Positions 11,020 through 20,607 are shown, counted from the stretch's first letter. The stretch is DNA of 64,000 bases from Sphingomonas kaistensis (GCF_036884275.1 NZ_CP145607.1:1785001-1849000), one strand, 5' to 3'. Notes: generated by a model from the sequence alone, not told the origin. Translations and numbers: made by a program.

Positions 11020-11301
11020 ATGTCGGATTGGCCATTGTGGGAAGTGTTCGTGCGCACCAAGGGCGGGCTCGCGCACCGTCACTTTGGGAGTGTCCACGCG
11101 CCTGACGCGGAAATGGCGCTGCGCCACGCCCGCGACACCTATACCCGCCGCCAGGAAGGCGTCAGCCTGTGGGTGGTGAAGTCCTCCGACATCGTCGCGA
11201 GCGATCCAGCCCAGGCCGGCGAATTGTTCGAGCCAGCCGCCGACAAGGTTTATCGTCACCCGACCTTTTACGAGATCCCAGACGAGGTGAAGCACATCTG
11301 A
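11020..11301 (+). CDS. paaB: Phenylacetyl-CoA 1,2-epoxidase subunit PaaB
   Basis: A 93-residue small structural subunit of the PaaABCE epoxidase, normal length for the family. Typical segments are WPLWEVFVRTKGGLAHRHFG and the RRQEGVSLWVV core. The ATG at 11020 is preceded by GGAGGAAC, a strong ribosome site. The stop codon overlaps the paaC start (TGATG), suggesting coupled translation. Confidence 0.95.
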   Translation: MSDWPLWEVFVRTKGGLAHRHFGSVHAPDAEMALRHARDTYTRRQEGVSLWVVKSSDIVASDPAQAGELFEPAADKVYRHPTFYEIPDEVKHI

Positions 11302-12122
11302 TGCCGAGCCTTCCGACCATTCAGCCCGAGGACGTAGCCGCCGCGGAAACGGTGCGCCCGACCGGGGCCTTCGATGCGCCGTCCGATGCGCATGACCCGG
11401 TCCGCGCCGGCTATCTGCTGCGCCTCGGCGACGACGCGCTGATCCTCGGTCAGCGCCTCAGCGAATGGACCGGTCATGCTCCGTCGGTCGAGGTCGACCT
11501 CAGCCTCGCCAATCTCGCGCTCGATCTGGTCGGACAGGCGACCCTGTTCCTGAGTGCAGCGGGCGATGCAGACGAACTGGCCTTCAAGCGTGACGTGCTC
11601 GACTTTCGCAACTGCCTGCTGGTCGAGCAGCCCAATGGTGATTTCGCCCGCACGATGATGCGGCACCTGTTGTTCTCGACCTGGCAGCACATGCTCTACC
11701 AGGCGCTCAGCGACAGCCGCGATCAGGCCGTGCGCGAGGTCGCGGCCAAGGGCGTCAAGGAAGTCGCCTATCACCGCGAAATCGCCGGCGAGTGGATCGT
11801 TCGTCTTGGCGACGGCACCGACGAAAGCCGAGCACGCACGCTCGACGCGCTCGACTGGTGCTGGCGTTTCGTGCCCGAATTGTTCGAGGTCGACGAGGAA
11901 CTGGAAGCTGCGATCGCTGCCGGCATCGCCGCCGATCCGCGCGCTTTCGAAGCCGACTATCGCGCGGCCATCGCGGCGGTGCTGACGGAAGCCACGCTGC
12001 CCGTGCCCGCCGACCAGCGCGCCATTCTCGGCGGCCGCCGCGGGCATCACAGCGAGCATCTCGGCCACTTGCTCGCGATCATGCAATATCTGCCGCGCAC
12101 CTATCCGGACGCCGTGTGGTGA
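11301..12122 (+). CDS. paaC: Phenylacetyl-CoA 1,2-epoxidase subunit PaaC
   Basis: The structural partner of PaaA, sharing the ferritin-like fold without the metal site. The 273-residue protein shows the family pattern LGDDALILGQRLSEW and GRRGHHSEHLGHLLAIMQYL at the C-terminus. The start overlaps the paaB stop by one base. Its TGA overlaps the GTG start of paaE, leaving no room for the usual paaD gene. Confidence 0.94.
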   Translation: MPSLPTIQPEDVAAAETVRPTGAFDAPSDAHDPVRAGYLLRLGDDALILGQRLSEWTGHAPSVEVDLSLANLALDLVGQATLFLSAAGDADELAFKRDVLDFRNCLLVEQPNGDFARTMMRHLLFSTWQHMLYQALSDSRDQAVREVAAKGVKEVAYHREIAGEWIVRLGDGTDESRARTLDALDWCWRFVPELFEVDEELEAAIAAGIAADPRAFEADYRAAIAAVLTEATLPVPADQRAILGGRRGHHSEHLGHLLAIMQYLPRTYPDAVW

Positions 12123-13195
12123 GCGAAAAGCATTTCCACCCGCTCGAAGTGGCGGAAATCGTGGAGGAAACCGTCGACGCGCGTTCGATCCGTTTCGCGG
12201 TCCCGCCCGAGCTTGCCGACCTCTTCCGCTATCGCGCCGGGCAGCACCTGACGCTTCGCGCCGAGATCGGTGGCGAGGACGTGCGGCGCAATTATTCTTT
12301 GTGCACCGCGCCGCATGAAGGCGCGCTCAAGGTGACGGTGAAGCAGATCGCCGGCGGCGCCTTCTCCAACTGGGTCGCGAGCAATCTCAAGCCCGGCGAC
12401 CGCCTCGACGTCATGCCGCCGCATGGCTCATTCACGACCGACTTCGACGCTGCCGCAACCCGGCATTATGTCGCGTTCGCGGGCGGGTCAGGCATCACCC
12501 CGATCATGAGCCTGGCGCGCACCGCGCTGGCCGAAGAGCCCGGCAGCCGTTTCACCCTCTTCTACGGCAATCGCGACGCCAGCAGCATCATCTTTCTCGA
12601 CGCGCTGGCCGAACTGAAAGACCGTTATCTCGGGCGGTTCGAGCTGTTCCATCTGCTCAGCGACGAAGAAGGCGATGTCGAGCTATTGAACGGCATGCTC
12701 GACCGCGAAACGTGCGAGCAGGTCATCGCCGCCTTCGTGCCCGACGTCACCGACGTCGATGCCTTTTTCATCTGCGGCCCCGGCCCGATGATGGACGCCG
12801 CCGAGGCCGCTCTGCTCGATGCAGGGGTTTCCGCCGACCGCGTGCACATCGAGCGCTTCACCGCCGGAAGGCCGTCGGCCGCGCTCGCTGCCGAGATGGC
12901 CGAACTCAGCCAGAAGGCGGCCGGCCAGACAATGAGCGTGACCATCGACGGGCGCACCCGGCGGATCGCATTCGACGGCAGCAACATCCTCGATTCGGCG
13001 CGCGCCTCCGGTCTCCCGGCGCCCTTCGCCTGCAAGGCCGGTGTCTGCGCTACTTGCCGGGCCCGCGTCACCGGCGGAGAGGTCACCATGGCCGCCCGCT
13101 ATGGCCTGTCCGACGAGGAAATCGCTGCCGGCTATGTGCTGACCTGCCAGGCCGTGCCCAAGGGTGAAGGCGTGGCGGTGGATTACGACGCCTGA
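12119..13195 (+). CDS. paaE: Phenylacetyl-CoA 1,2-epoxidase reductase subunit PaaE
   Basis: The 358-residue reductase that passes electrons from NADPH through FAD and a plant-type [2Fe-2S] cluster to PaaA. Visible parts are the FAD site RRNYSLCTAP, the NAD(P) domain (FAGGSGITPIMSL, FFICGPGPMM), and the C-terminal ferredoxin cysteines CKAGVCATC plus a last Cys in LTCQAVP. The start is GTG at 12119, overlapping the paaC stop by 4 bp. The frame is open further upstream, but that part overlaps paaC and has no homology that I recognise. Confidence 0.95.
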   Translation: MSEKHFHPLEVAEIVEETVDARSIRFAVPPELADLFRYRAGQHLTLRAEIGGEDVRRNYSLCTAPHEGALKVTVKQIAGGAFSNWVASNLKPGDRLDVMPPHGSFTTDFDAAATRHYVAFAGGSGITPIMSLARTALAEEPGSRFTLFYGNRDASSIIFLDALAELKDRYLGRFELFHLLSDEEGDVELLNGMLDRETCEQVIAAFVPDVTDVDAFFICGPGPMMDAAEAALLDAGVSADRVHIERFTAGRPSAALAAEMAELSQKAAGQTMSVTIDGRTRRIAFDGSNILDSARASGLPAPFACKAGVCATCRARVTGGEVTMAARYGLSDEEIAAGYVLTCQAVPKGEGVAVDYDA

Positions 13196-13215
13196 CCGCG
13201 CTAATCGCCGTTCCC

Positions 13216-14409
13216 ATGTTGACCAGTCCAGCGCGCCGCGGCTTCGCCGATCTGCCACCCCTCGTCAGCGACTCGCTGCTGGCGCTGATCGCGATGGTCA
13301 ATGCGGACGCCCGACCCGACAAGATCGACGTGGGCGTCGGCGTCTATCGCGATGGCGCGGGCCGAACCCCGATCATGCGCGCAGTCAAAGCGGCCGAGCA
13401 AAAGCTGCACGACGAGCAGCACAGCAAATCCTATCTCGGCGGCGCTGGCGACCGTGGGTTCGCCCAGGCCCTTCGCCCGATCGTGCTTGGCCGCCATGCG
13501 GGTGACAAGCGGATCGTCGGGCTCCAGACCCCCGGCGGTTGCGGCGCGATATTTCTTGCGCTGAAACTGGTCGCGACGGCCAACCCGGATGCGAAGGTCA
13601 TCATGGGCACGCCGACCTGGCCCAACCACCCGCCGATGATCGCTGGCGCGCGGCTGCAGATCAGCGAATATCGCCACTACGAACCTGACGCCCGCAAGGT
13701 CGATTTCGCCGCCATGACCGAGGCGCTCGAGGCGGGGCGTCCCGGCGATGTCGCGCTGCTTCACGGCTGCTGCCACAATCCAACCGGCGCCGACCTCAGC
13801 GAAGATCAATGGCGTCAGGTCGCCGAGATCGTCGCGCGGCGCGGGCTGCTGCCGTTGATCGACTTTGCCTATCAGGGTTTTGCCCGTGGCCTCGATCAGG
13901 ATCGCTTTGGGGTCGAACTGATGCTCGACACCTGCGACGAGGTGCTGATCACGCAAAGCTGCGACAAGAATTTCGCGGTCTACCGCGACCGTGTCGGATG
14001 CCTGTTCGTCAAGGCAGCGACCACCGATCAAGCGCAATTCGCTTTCACCCATCTCTTGCAGATCAGCCGTGAAGCCTGGTCGATGCCGCCCGATCATGGC
14101 GGGGCGACCGTTCGCACCGTGTTGGAGGACGAAGGCCTCGCCGCCGACTGGCGCGCCGAGCTGGACGAAATGCACGCCCGGATCCGCATGGTCCGCGAGA
14201 AAATTGCGGGCTCCGACTCGCGGCTGGCCTTTATCGCCGAGCAGCAGGGCATGTTCTCCATGCTGCCGCTGTCGCGTAATCAGGTGCAGCAACTGCGTGA
14301 CACCCACGCCATCTACATGGCCGACAGCGGCCGAGCGAACCTGGTCGGGATCGCCGACCACGACCTTGACCGCTTCTGCGCCGCCATTGTCGAGACGATG
14401 AATGGCTGA
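13216..14409 (+). CDS. Aromatic amino acid aminotransferase (class I, TyrB-like)
   Basis: A 397-residue PLP enzyme of the aspartate/aromatic aminotransferase group. Evidence: the KIDVGVGVYRDGAGRTPIM N-terminal segment typical of this subgroup, HGCCHNPTGADLS (Asn contacts PLP), and ITQSCDKNFAVYRDRVG with the PLP lysine. It probably converts phenylalanine or tyrosine to the arylpyruvate, consistent with its place beside phenylacetyl-CoA and branched-chain oxoacid genes; that link is inference. Its end overlaps the E1 start by 8 bp. Confidence 0.88.
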   Translation: MLTSPARRGFADLPPLVSDSLLALIAMVNADARPDKIDVGVGVYRDGAGRTPIMRAVKAAEQKLHDEQHSKSYLGGAGDRGFAQALRPIVLGRHAGDKRIVGLQTPGGCGAIFLALKLVATANPDAKVIMGTPTWPNHPPMIAGARLQISEYRHYEPDARKVDFAAMTEALEAGRPGDVALLHGCCHNPTGADLSEDQWRQVAEIVARRGLLPLIDFAYQGFARGLDQDRFGVELMLDTCDEVLITQSCDKNFAVYRDRVGCLFVKAATTDQAQFAFTHLLQISREAWSMPPDHGGATVRTVLEDEGLAADWRAELDEMHARIRMVREKIAGSDSRLAFIAEQQGMFSMLPLSRNQVQQLRDTHAIYMADSGRANLVGIADHDLDRFCAAIVETMNG

Positions 14410-16450
14410 AAAGGACCCCGACTTTACCGTCGACACCGACTGGGAAGAAGTTGCGCGCCTGGTCCTGACCAGTCGCGAGCTCGACCGCCTGGAGGAAGAG
14501 GAACTCGTTCCCGCCAAACAGGTCCTCTATCAGTTCAGCGCCCGCGGCCACGATATGGCGCAGGTGCTGCTCGGCCTCAAGCTGCGCGACGGTGACGCGG
14601 CCTGCGGCTATTATCGTTCGCGGCCGCTGCTGTTGGCGTTGGGCGTGCCGCTGGCCGATGCGCTCGGCTCGGGCATGGGACGAAGCGGCGGCTATTCGGG
14701 CGGCCGCGATATCGGGGTCGTGTTCAATTACCCCAACCCCGGCGGGGCCCATGCGCTGCCGATGTGCGGCGGGGTGGGGGCGCAATATACCCCGGCGGCC
14801 GGCTGGGCACAGGCCGTTCGCTACAAGGCCGAGGTGCTGAGGGAGCGCGCTGAGGGTGACCTCGCGCTGGTGCTTGGCGGCGACGCCAGTTGCGCAACGG
14901 GTGGCTTCTGGTCTGCGTTGACCATCGCGACTACGCAGAAGCTGCCCTTGCTCTTCTATGTCGAGGACAATGGCTACGGCATCTCGGTGCCGTCGACCTA
15001 TCAAACGCCGGGTCAGAACATCGCGGCGAACCTCGCCAGCTTCACCGGCCTCACCATCTTCAACGGCGACGGCACCGATCCGGTCGAGGCCGCGCGGCTG
15101 GTCGAGGCGGCGGTGGCGCATGTGCGGAGCGGGAAGGGGCCGGCGCTGCTGCGCCTGACCGTGCCGCGCCTTGAAGGGCACAGCTACCAGGATACACAGA
15201 CCTACAAGAGCGAGGCGGAAATCGCCGCCGAATGGGCCCGCGATCCGCTGCCCAAATTGAAGTCGCATTGCGCCGCCTTGCAGATCGGCGAAGCGCGCTG
15301 GGGCGAACTCGAGACCCAAGTCGCCTGGGACGTCGCCCGCGCCCGCGAGGAGGCCGAAGCGCGCCCCGTGCTCGACGGCGACAAGGTCGCTGACGACGTC
15401 TTCTTTTCGGGCAATCATGCCGAGGTCGGCGGCCGCGCCGGGCTGTCGCTTGACGGCACCCATGATGAGCCGCGTCCCGAGGGACAGCGGATCAACATGG
15501 TCACCGCGATCCGCAAGGTGCTCGACCAGGAACTCGGCGCCAATCCGCGCATGTGCGTGTTCGGCGAGGACGTCGGCCCCAAGGGCGGCGTCCACGCGGT
15601 GACGCTGGGGCTGCAGGACAAATACGGCCACGACCGGGTGTTCGACACGTCGCTGAACGAAGAAGGCATCGTCGGCCGTGCCGTCGGCATGGCGCTTGCC
15701 GGGTTGTTGCCCGTGCCCGAAATTCAGTTCCGCAAATATGCCGAGCCCGCGACGGAGCAAATCAACGACACCGGCACCATGCGCTGGCGCACCGCCAACC
15801 GCTTCGCCGCGCCGATGGTGCTGCGGGTGCCCGGCGGTTTCTTCAAGTGCGGCGATCCCTGGCACAGCCAGACCAACGAGGTGCAATTCGTCCACAATCC
15901 CGGCTGGATGGTGGCGGTGCCGAGCAATGCCGAGGATGCCGTCGGCCTGCTCCGCATGGCGCTGCGCGGTAACGATCCCGTGCTGTTTTTCGAACATCGC
16001 GCGATGCTCGACGACAGCTGGGCGCGGCGGCCGTGGCCGGGCGATGCCTATGTCCTGCCGTTCGGCAAGGCGAAGAAGACGCGTGAGGGCGACCAGATCA
16101 CCATCGTCACCTGGGGCGCTATGGTGCCGCGCTGCGAGGCGGCGGCAGAGGGCATCAGCGCCGATGTGATCGATCTGCGCACGCTGAACCCGTGGGACCG
16201 CGACACCGTGCTCGACAGCGTCCGCCGCACTCGCCGCTGTCTGATCGTCCACGAGGATCTGCGCACCGGCGGCTTCGGGGCGGAGATCGCGGCGGTGGTT
16301 GCCGACGAAGCCTTTCTCGATCTCGACGCGCCGGTTGCCCGCGTGACCATGCCCGATATCCCGAGCCCGCATCACCCGTCGCTGCTCGAAGCCGCGGTAC
16401 CGAGCGTGGCGCGGATCCGGGCCGAGATCGACCGCCTGGTGGGGTTCTGA
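14402..16450 (+). CDS. Branched-chain 2-oxoacid dehydrogenase E1, alpha and beta subunits fused
   Basis: A 682-residue single chain carrying both halves of the thiamine-diphosphate E1. The alpha half (about 1-340) has the ThDP motif spanning GGDASCATGG to EDNGYG. The beta half (about 355-682) has the E1-beta signatures FGEDVGPKGGVHAVT, FDTSLNEEGIVGRAVGMAL and RCLIVHEDLRTGGFGAEIA. E1 decarboxylates the 2-oxoacid and acylates the lipoyl arm of E2, whose gene follows after 5 bp. E3 is not in the window. Substrate preference (branched-chain against other oxoacids) is inferred from overall similarity. Confidence 0.88.
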   Translation: MAEKDPDFTVDTDWEEVARLVLTSRELDRLEEEELVPAKQVLYQFSARGHDMAQVLLGLKLRDGDAACGYYRSRPLLLALGVPLADALGSGMGRSGGYSGGRDIGVVFNYPNPGGAHALPMCGGVGAQYTPAAGWAQAVRYKAEVLRERAEGDLALVLGGDASCATGGFWSALTIATTQKLPLLFYVEDNGYGISVPSTYQTPGQNIAANLASFTGLTIFNGDGTDPVEAARLVEAAVAHVRSGKGPALLRLTVPRLEGHSYQDTQTYKSEAEIAAEWARDPLPKLKSHCAALQIGEARWGELETQVAWDVARAREEAEARPVLDGDKVADDVFFSGNHAEVGGRAGLSLDGTHDEPRPEGQRINMVTAIRKVLDQELGANPRMCVFGEDVGPKGGVHAVTLGLQDKYGHDRVFDTSLNEEGIVGRAVGMALAGLLPVPEIQFRKYAEPATEQINDTGTMRWRTANRFAAPMVLRVPGGFFKCGDPWHSQTNEVQFVHNPGWMVAVPSNAEDAVGLLRMALRGNDPVLFFEHRAMLDDSWARRPWPGDAYVLPFGKAKKTREGDQITIVTWGAMVPRCEAAAEGISADVIDLRTLNPWDRDTVLDSVRRTRRCLIVHEDLRTGGFGAEIAAVVADEAFLDLDAPVARVTMPDIPSPHHPSLLEAAVPSVARIRAEIDRLVGF

Positions 16451-16455
16451 AGACG

Positions 16456-17670
16456 ATGATCGACGTTCGCGTCCCCGACGAACAGGAAGGCACCAAGGCG
16501 GTGGTCCGCGCCTGGCTCAAGCAGCCGGGTGACACGGTGGCGGTCAACGATCCGCTGGTCGAGCTAGAGACCGACAAGGTCACCCAGGAAGTGCCGTCGC
16601 CGGCGGCCGGGGTGCTGGCGGAGATCCTGCTCGGCACCGATGCCGAGGCGGTGCCCGGTGCGGTGCTGGGGCGGATCGATGCGGAGGGCGGCCAAGCCAA
16701 GCCGTTCGTGCCGAGCGACGTCGAGGCAACGGTGCGCGAGGACGACCGTCCCTCGACTTCGCTCGGGACTAGCGGGGAGGCAGAAACGCGGCTCTCTCCC
16801 TCCGTCCGCCGCGCGCTTTTGCAGCACGACATCGACCCCGCCCGCATTACGGGCTCCGGGCGTAACGGCCGCATCACTCGCGAGGACGTCGACCGCGCGG
16901 TCGAAGGTGCGACGGTCAGCCACGTCGACGGCGGCCCCAAGCCGATCGCCCAGCCGCGGGTGGCCGAGGCGAACTGGCAGGAAATCCCCCACGACCGGAT
17001 GCGCCGCGCGATCGCCGACAACATGGTCCGCGCGGTGGCCGAAGCGCCGCACGTCACCGCGCTGTTTGAAGCCGACTTCACCGCCATCACCGCGCACAAG
17101 AAGGCGCTTGCGGCGAAGGGCATCAAGCTCAGCTACACCGCCTATCTGTTGAAAGCCGCCGCCGAGGCGATGGCGGTCGCGCCGGCGGTCAACGGCCGCT
17201 GGGCCGACGACCGGATCGTCGTTTCGCCGACCGTCGATATTGGGGTCGGCACCGCGCTCGGCGACAAGGGGCTGGTGGTCCCGGTGGTGCGCGACTGCGG
17301 CGGCGCAAGTCTCGAAGAGATCGGTGCGCGCCTCGACGATCTCACCGCCCGCGCCCGGGCCGGCAAACTCGAGCGCGCGGACGTCGCCAACGGCAGTTTC
17401 ACCATCTCCAACCATGGCGTGTCGGGCTCGCTGCTGGCGGCGCCGATCATTCTTCATCAGGGACAGGCCGCCATTCTTGGAGTCGGCAAATTGCAGAAGC
17501 GCGTGGTGGTGCTGAGCCAGGGCGGCGCCGATGTGATCGCCATCCGTCCGATGGCGTATGTCACGCTGACCATCGATCATCGCGTCATCGACGGGCATCA
17601 GACCAACGCCTGGCTCAGTCGCTTCGTCGAGATCATCGAAGGCTGGTCCGAAGCGCAGCCGAAACAATAG
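16456..17670 (+). CDS. 2-oxoacid dehydrogenase E2, dihydrolipoyllysine acyltransferase
   Basis: A 404-residue E2 with one lipoyl domain (about 1-75; lipoyl lysine in ELETDKVTQEV), a linker, a peripheral-subunit-binding domain (SPSVRRALLQHDIDPARITG... GRITREDV, about 115-155), and the catalytic domain ending in the HxxxDG active site DHRVIDGHQ. The linker (about residues 82-108) is encoded by an imperfect inverted repeat and looks like an in-frame inserted repeat. Its last codon overlaps the -35 element of the EcfG-type promoter of the next cluster. Confidence 0.92.
   Translation: MIDVRVPDEQEGTKAVVRAWLKQPGDTVAVNDPLVELETDKVTQEVPSPAAGVLAEILLGTDAEAVPGAVLGRIDAEGGQAKPFVPSDVEATVREDDRPSTSLGTSGEAETRLSPSVRRALLQHDIDPARITGSGRNGRITREDVDRAVEGATVSHVDGGPKPIAQPRVAEANWQEIPHDRMRRAIADNMVRAVAEAPHVTALFEADFTAITAHKKALAAKGIKLSYTAYLLKAAAEAMAVAPAVNGRWADDRIVVSPTVDIGVGTALGDKGLVVPVVRDCGGASLEEIGARLDDLTARARAGKLERADVANGSFTISNHGVSGSLLAAPIILHQGQAAILGVGKLQKRVVVLSQGGADVIAIRPMAYVTLTIDHRVIDGHQTNAWLSRFVEIIEGWSEAQPKQ
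16702..16775. repeat. Imperfect palindromic repeat inside the E2 linker
   Basis: Arms at 16702-16726 and 16751-16775 are inverted copies of each other (21 of 25 positions match) separated by 24 bp. The unit CCTCGACTTCGCTCGGGACT resembles a short palindromic repeat that I recall from many sphingomonad genomes, where its translation gives peptides of the type FVLSEVEG and PSTSLRTNG; here the reading is FVPSDVEA and RPSTSLGTSG. It keeps the E2 frame open and falls between two domains. Confidence 0.7.
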
Positions 17671-17694
17671 GAACACCCTATCCTCCGACCCGTT
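17670..17694 (+). promoter_or_regulatory. EcfG-type general stress response promoter
   Basis: GGAAC at 17670-17674, a 16-bp spacer, and CGTT at 17691-17694 match the alphaproteobacterial EcfG consensus (GGAAC, 16-17 bp, CGTT) exactly. It lies 23 bp before the GTG of the SRPBCC gene and overlaps the stop codon of E2. It should drive the 17718-21687 cluster under stress. Confidence 0.75.
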
Positions 17695-17717
17695 GGCAAA
17701 AAGGACAGGAGGATGCA

Positions 17718-18590
17718 GTGGTCCGTAACAATGATAATGATGAGGTGGCCGCCGAGGCTGCCCGCCTGAACGAAGAAGCTGTCCGCAAGGCAACGCGCAG
17801 TTCACCAGTGAACAGCGGCGACCGCCAGATCCCGCACGTCGACGAGGACGAGCGCGTCCGGATCAGCGACGAGGAGGAAGCCCACGGTGATCGCTCGTCG
17901 CGCAAGGGCGGCGGCAGCAGCAGCGCCTTGATCGGGCTCGGCCTGACATTGGCGACCGCCGGTGCCGCCGCGTTCTTGTTCGCCAAGGCCAAGGCTGCGG
18001 ACGACGAGCCGGACGGGCCGTTGCTCAGCGACGCGCCGGACCATGTTCTTCGCGGAAAGGCTCTGAAGCGGGCGCAAAACCAGGAAAAGGGTCGCTCGCT
18101 GGTCGGGCGCACCGTGACCATCGGCAAGCCCGCGCAGGAGCTTTATGCTTTCTGGCGCAAGTTCGAGCGTTTCCCTGAATTCATGGACAACGTCCGCGAG
18201 ATCAAGCGCATCGACGACACCCGCTCGGAATGGATCATCGAAGCGCCCGCCGGTGCCACCGTGTCGGTCAAGACGCGCATTGTTGAAGACGTGCCGGGCA
18301 AGACCATCGCCTGGGTCAGCGAGCCTGACAGCCAGATCGAGCACGAGGGCCGGGTCGAATTCGCCGACGCTCCTCCGGGCCGCGGAACCTATGTCCGCCT
18401 GCTGCTCCGTTACACGCCGCCTGCAGGCGAACTCGGCCGGTTGGTCGCGAAGGTCATGCAGCGTGAGCCCAACGTCCAGGCTCGCCGCGACCTGCGCCGG
18501 TTCAAACAATTGATGGAAACCGGCGAAGTGCCGGTCAACGCCTCACCTTCGGGTCGCAAGGGCGAAAGCCCCACCCAGCCCCGTATCTAG
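17718..18590 (+). CDS. SRPBCC (polyketide cyclase/dehydrase-like) membrane-anchored protein
   Basis: A 290-residue protein with a charged, disordered N-terminus, one hydrophobic segment ([21 protein letters not shown], about 68-86), and a C-terminal SRPBCC hydrophobic-pocket domain beginning near [20 protein letters not shown]. Members of this group often appear in stress-regulated gene sets, but their ligand is not known. The start is GTG at 17718, preceded by ACAGGAGG. It is first in a cluster behind an EcfG-type promoter, and the alcohol dehydrogenase gene follows after 11 bp. Confidence 0.85.
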   Translation: MVRNNDNDEVAAEAARLNEEAVRKATRSSPVNSGDRQIPHVDEDERVRISDEEEAHGDRSSRKGGGSSSALIGLGLTLATAGAAAFLFAKAKAADDEPDGPLLSDAPDHVLRGKALKRAQNQEKGRSLVGRTVTIGKPAQELYAFWRKFERFPEFMDNVREIKRIDDTRSEWIIEAPAGATVSVKTRIVEDVPGKTIAWVSEPDSQIEHEGRVEFADAPPGRGTYVRLLLRYTPPAGELGRLVAKVMQREPNVQARRDLRRFKQLMETGEVPVNASPSGRKGESPTQPRI

Positions 18591-18601
18591 GAGTTTCGCC
18601 C

Positions 18602-19831
18602 ATGCGTGCCCTCACATTCCACGGCCGCCACGACGTGCGCGTCGATAATGTTCCCGATCCCGAAATCGTGCTTCCGCGCGATGCGATCCTGAAGGTGACG
18701 TCGACCGCTATCTGCGGCTCCGACCTCCACCTTTACGATGGTTACATCCCGACCATGCGGGCCGGCGACATTCTCGGCCATGAGTTCATGGGCGAAGTGG
18801 TCGAAGTCGGGTCGAAGTCGACCTTGAAGAAGGGGCAGCGCGTGGTGGTGCCCTTTACCATCAGCTGCGGCTCCTGCTTCTTCTGTGAAAAGCAGCAGTA
18901 TAGCGCCTGCGACAACAGCAACCCGGCCGAAACCTCGGACGCGTCCGAAACCCTGATGGGTCATGCGATGGGCGCGGCGTTCGGCTATGCTCACCTGACG
19001 GGCGGATATGCCGGCGGCCAGGCAGAATATGTCCGCGTGCCGTTCAGCGATGTCGGCCCGATCGTGGTTCCCGATCACCTCGACGACGACAAGGTGCTGT
19101 TCCTGTCCGACATCCTACCGACCGGCTGGCATGCGGCGGTCAACGCCGACATCGAGCCTGGCGACACGGTGGCGGTCTGGGGCTGCGGCCCGGTCGGCCT
19201 GTTCGCGATCCAGAGCGCCTTCAAGCTCGGCGCGCACCGGGTGATCGCCATCGACCATTATCCATCGCGCCTCATGCTCGCTAAAAAGCTCGGCGCCGAC
19301 ATCCTCGACTATCGCGAGGTCGAGGTGCTCGAGGCACTCAAGGAATTGACCGGCGGGATCGGCCCCGACGCGGTGATCGATTGCGTCGGCATGGAAAGCC
19401 ATGGCTTGGCGATCGACAACCTGATGGATACCGCCAAGGCGCATCTGATGATCGGGACGGAACGGCCTCACGCGCTGCGCCAGATGATCATCGCCTGCCG
19501 CAAGGGTGGGCGGGTGTCGATCCCGGGCGTCTATGGCGGGTTCGCCGATAAATTCCCCCTCGGCCAGCTGATGGAGAAGGGGCTGACCATCAAGTCGGGT
19601 CAGACGCCCGTCCAGAAATATACCAAGGACCTCTTAAAGCTGATCGAGGAAAACGAACTCGACACCACCTTCATGATCTCGCACCGCGAGCCGCTGAACG
19701 ACGCCGCCGAGCTTTATCAGAAGTGGCACGACGAGCAGGATACCTACACCAAGATCGTGCTGAAGCCCGGCATGGACCGGAAACCCGAAACCGACCGCGC
19801 CGCCGCGCGCCAGGTCGAGCCGGCTGAGTAA
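18602..19831 (+). CDS. Zinc-dependent alcohol dehydrogenase (formaldehyde dehydrogenase-like)
   Basis: A 409-residue medium-chain dehydrogenase. Catalytic zinc ligands are in CGSDLH and GHEFMG. The structural zinc motif is complete as [15 protein letters not shown] (C-x2-C-x2-C-x7-C). The NAD fold carries [11 protein letters not shown]. The length and the insert after the GroES-like domain are like the glutathione-independent formaldehyde dehydrogenase group, but the substrate is unproven. It has GGAG before the ATG and lies in the stress cluster between the SRPBCC and SDR genes. Confidence 0.9.
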   Translation: MRALTFHGRHDVRVDNVPDPEIVLPRDAILKVTSTAICGSDLHLYDGYIPTMRAGDILGHEFMGEVVEVGSKSTLKKGQRVVVPFTISCGSCFFCEKQQYSACDNSNPAETSDASETLMGHAMGAAFGYAHLTGGYAGGQAEYVRVPFSDVGPIVVPDHLDDDKVLFLSDILPTGWHAAVNADIEPGDTVAVWGCGPVGLFAIQSAFKLGAHRVIAIDHYPSRLMLAKKLGADILDYREVEVLEALKELTGGIGPDAVIDCVGMESHGLAIDNLMDTAKAHLMIGTERPHALRQMIIACRKGGRVSIPGVYGGFADKFPLGQLMEKGLTIKSGQTPVQKYTKDLLKLIEENELDTTFMISHREPLNDAAELYQKWHDEQDTYTKIVLKPGMDRKPETDRAAARQVEPAE

Positions 19832-19842
19832 AGGAAAGACAC

Positions 19843-20607
19843 ATGACTAAACTTGCCGTCATTACCGGCGCCTCCTCGGGCATCGGCCTTGAACTCGCGC
19901 GCCTGGCTTCAGCCGAGGGCTACGACCTGGTCGTCGCTTCCGATACCCCGATGGTGGATGCCGGCGCGGGCCTCGATGGAGAGGTCAGTTCGATCGACGC
20001 CGACCTCGCCACCGAGCAAGGCGTGAAGCAGCTGCTGCAACAGATCGGGGACCGCCATGTCGACGTGCTGGTCGCCAATGCCGGACACGGCCTGGGCCAC
20101 GGCTTTCTCGACCAGGCGCCGGCTGAATGGCGGCACGTGATCGACACCAACATCACCGGCACCCTGCTGTTGATCCAGCCGATCGCCAAGAAGATGGCGC
20201 AGCGCGGAGAGGGCAAGATCCTCATTACCGGCTCGATCGCGGGACACATCCCGGCGGCGTTCCAGGCGGTTTATCATGCCAGCAAGGCATTCGTGGACAG
20301 CTTCGCCGCCGCGCTTGGGAACGAACTCAAGGACACGGGCGTCACCGTCACTTGCCTCAAGCCCGGCGCGACCGATACCGAATTTTTTGCCCGTGCCGAC
20401 ATGGAGGACACCAAGGTCGGTCAGGCCAAGAAGGACGATCCTGCGGACGTCGCCAAGACCGGCTGGGAAGCGATGAAAAAGGGCGAGCATGCGGTCGTGC
20501 ATGGCCTGATGAACAAGGCGCAGGTTCTTGCCGCTGGCGTTCTTCCGGAAAGCGTCAGCGCCGAGCAGGGCCGCAAGCTGAATGAGCCCGGGAGCGGCAC
20601 GGACTGA
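19843..20607 (+). CDS. SDR family oxidoreductase
   Basis: A 254-residue short-chain dehydrogenase. The cofactor loop is TGASSGIGLELA, followed by NAGHGLG and the catalytic YHASK with an upstream Ser (LITGSIAGH). The substrate is unknown. AGGAAAG precedes the ATG, and the gene follows the zinc dehydrogenase after 11 bp, so the two probably share a transcript and the stress promoter at 17670. Confidence 0.9.
   Translation: MTKLAVITGASSGIGLELARLASAEGYDLVVASDTPMVDAGAGLDGEVSSIDADLATEQGVKQLLQQIGDRHVDVLVANAGHGLGHGFLDQAPAEWRHVIDTNITGTLLLIQPIAKKMAQRGEGKILITGSIAGHIPAAFQAVYHASKAFVDSFAAALGNELKDTGVTVTCLKPGATDTEFFARADMEDTKVGQAKKDDPADVAKTGWEAMKKGEHAVVHGLMNKAQVLAAGVLPESVSAEQGRKLNEPGSGTD

Noticed and set aside
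14231..16375. A 714-residue open frame opposite the fused E1 gene
   Set aside because: No domain recognised; His/Arg-rich antisense translation of a well-defined E1.
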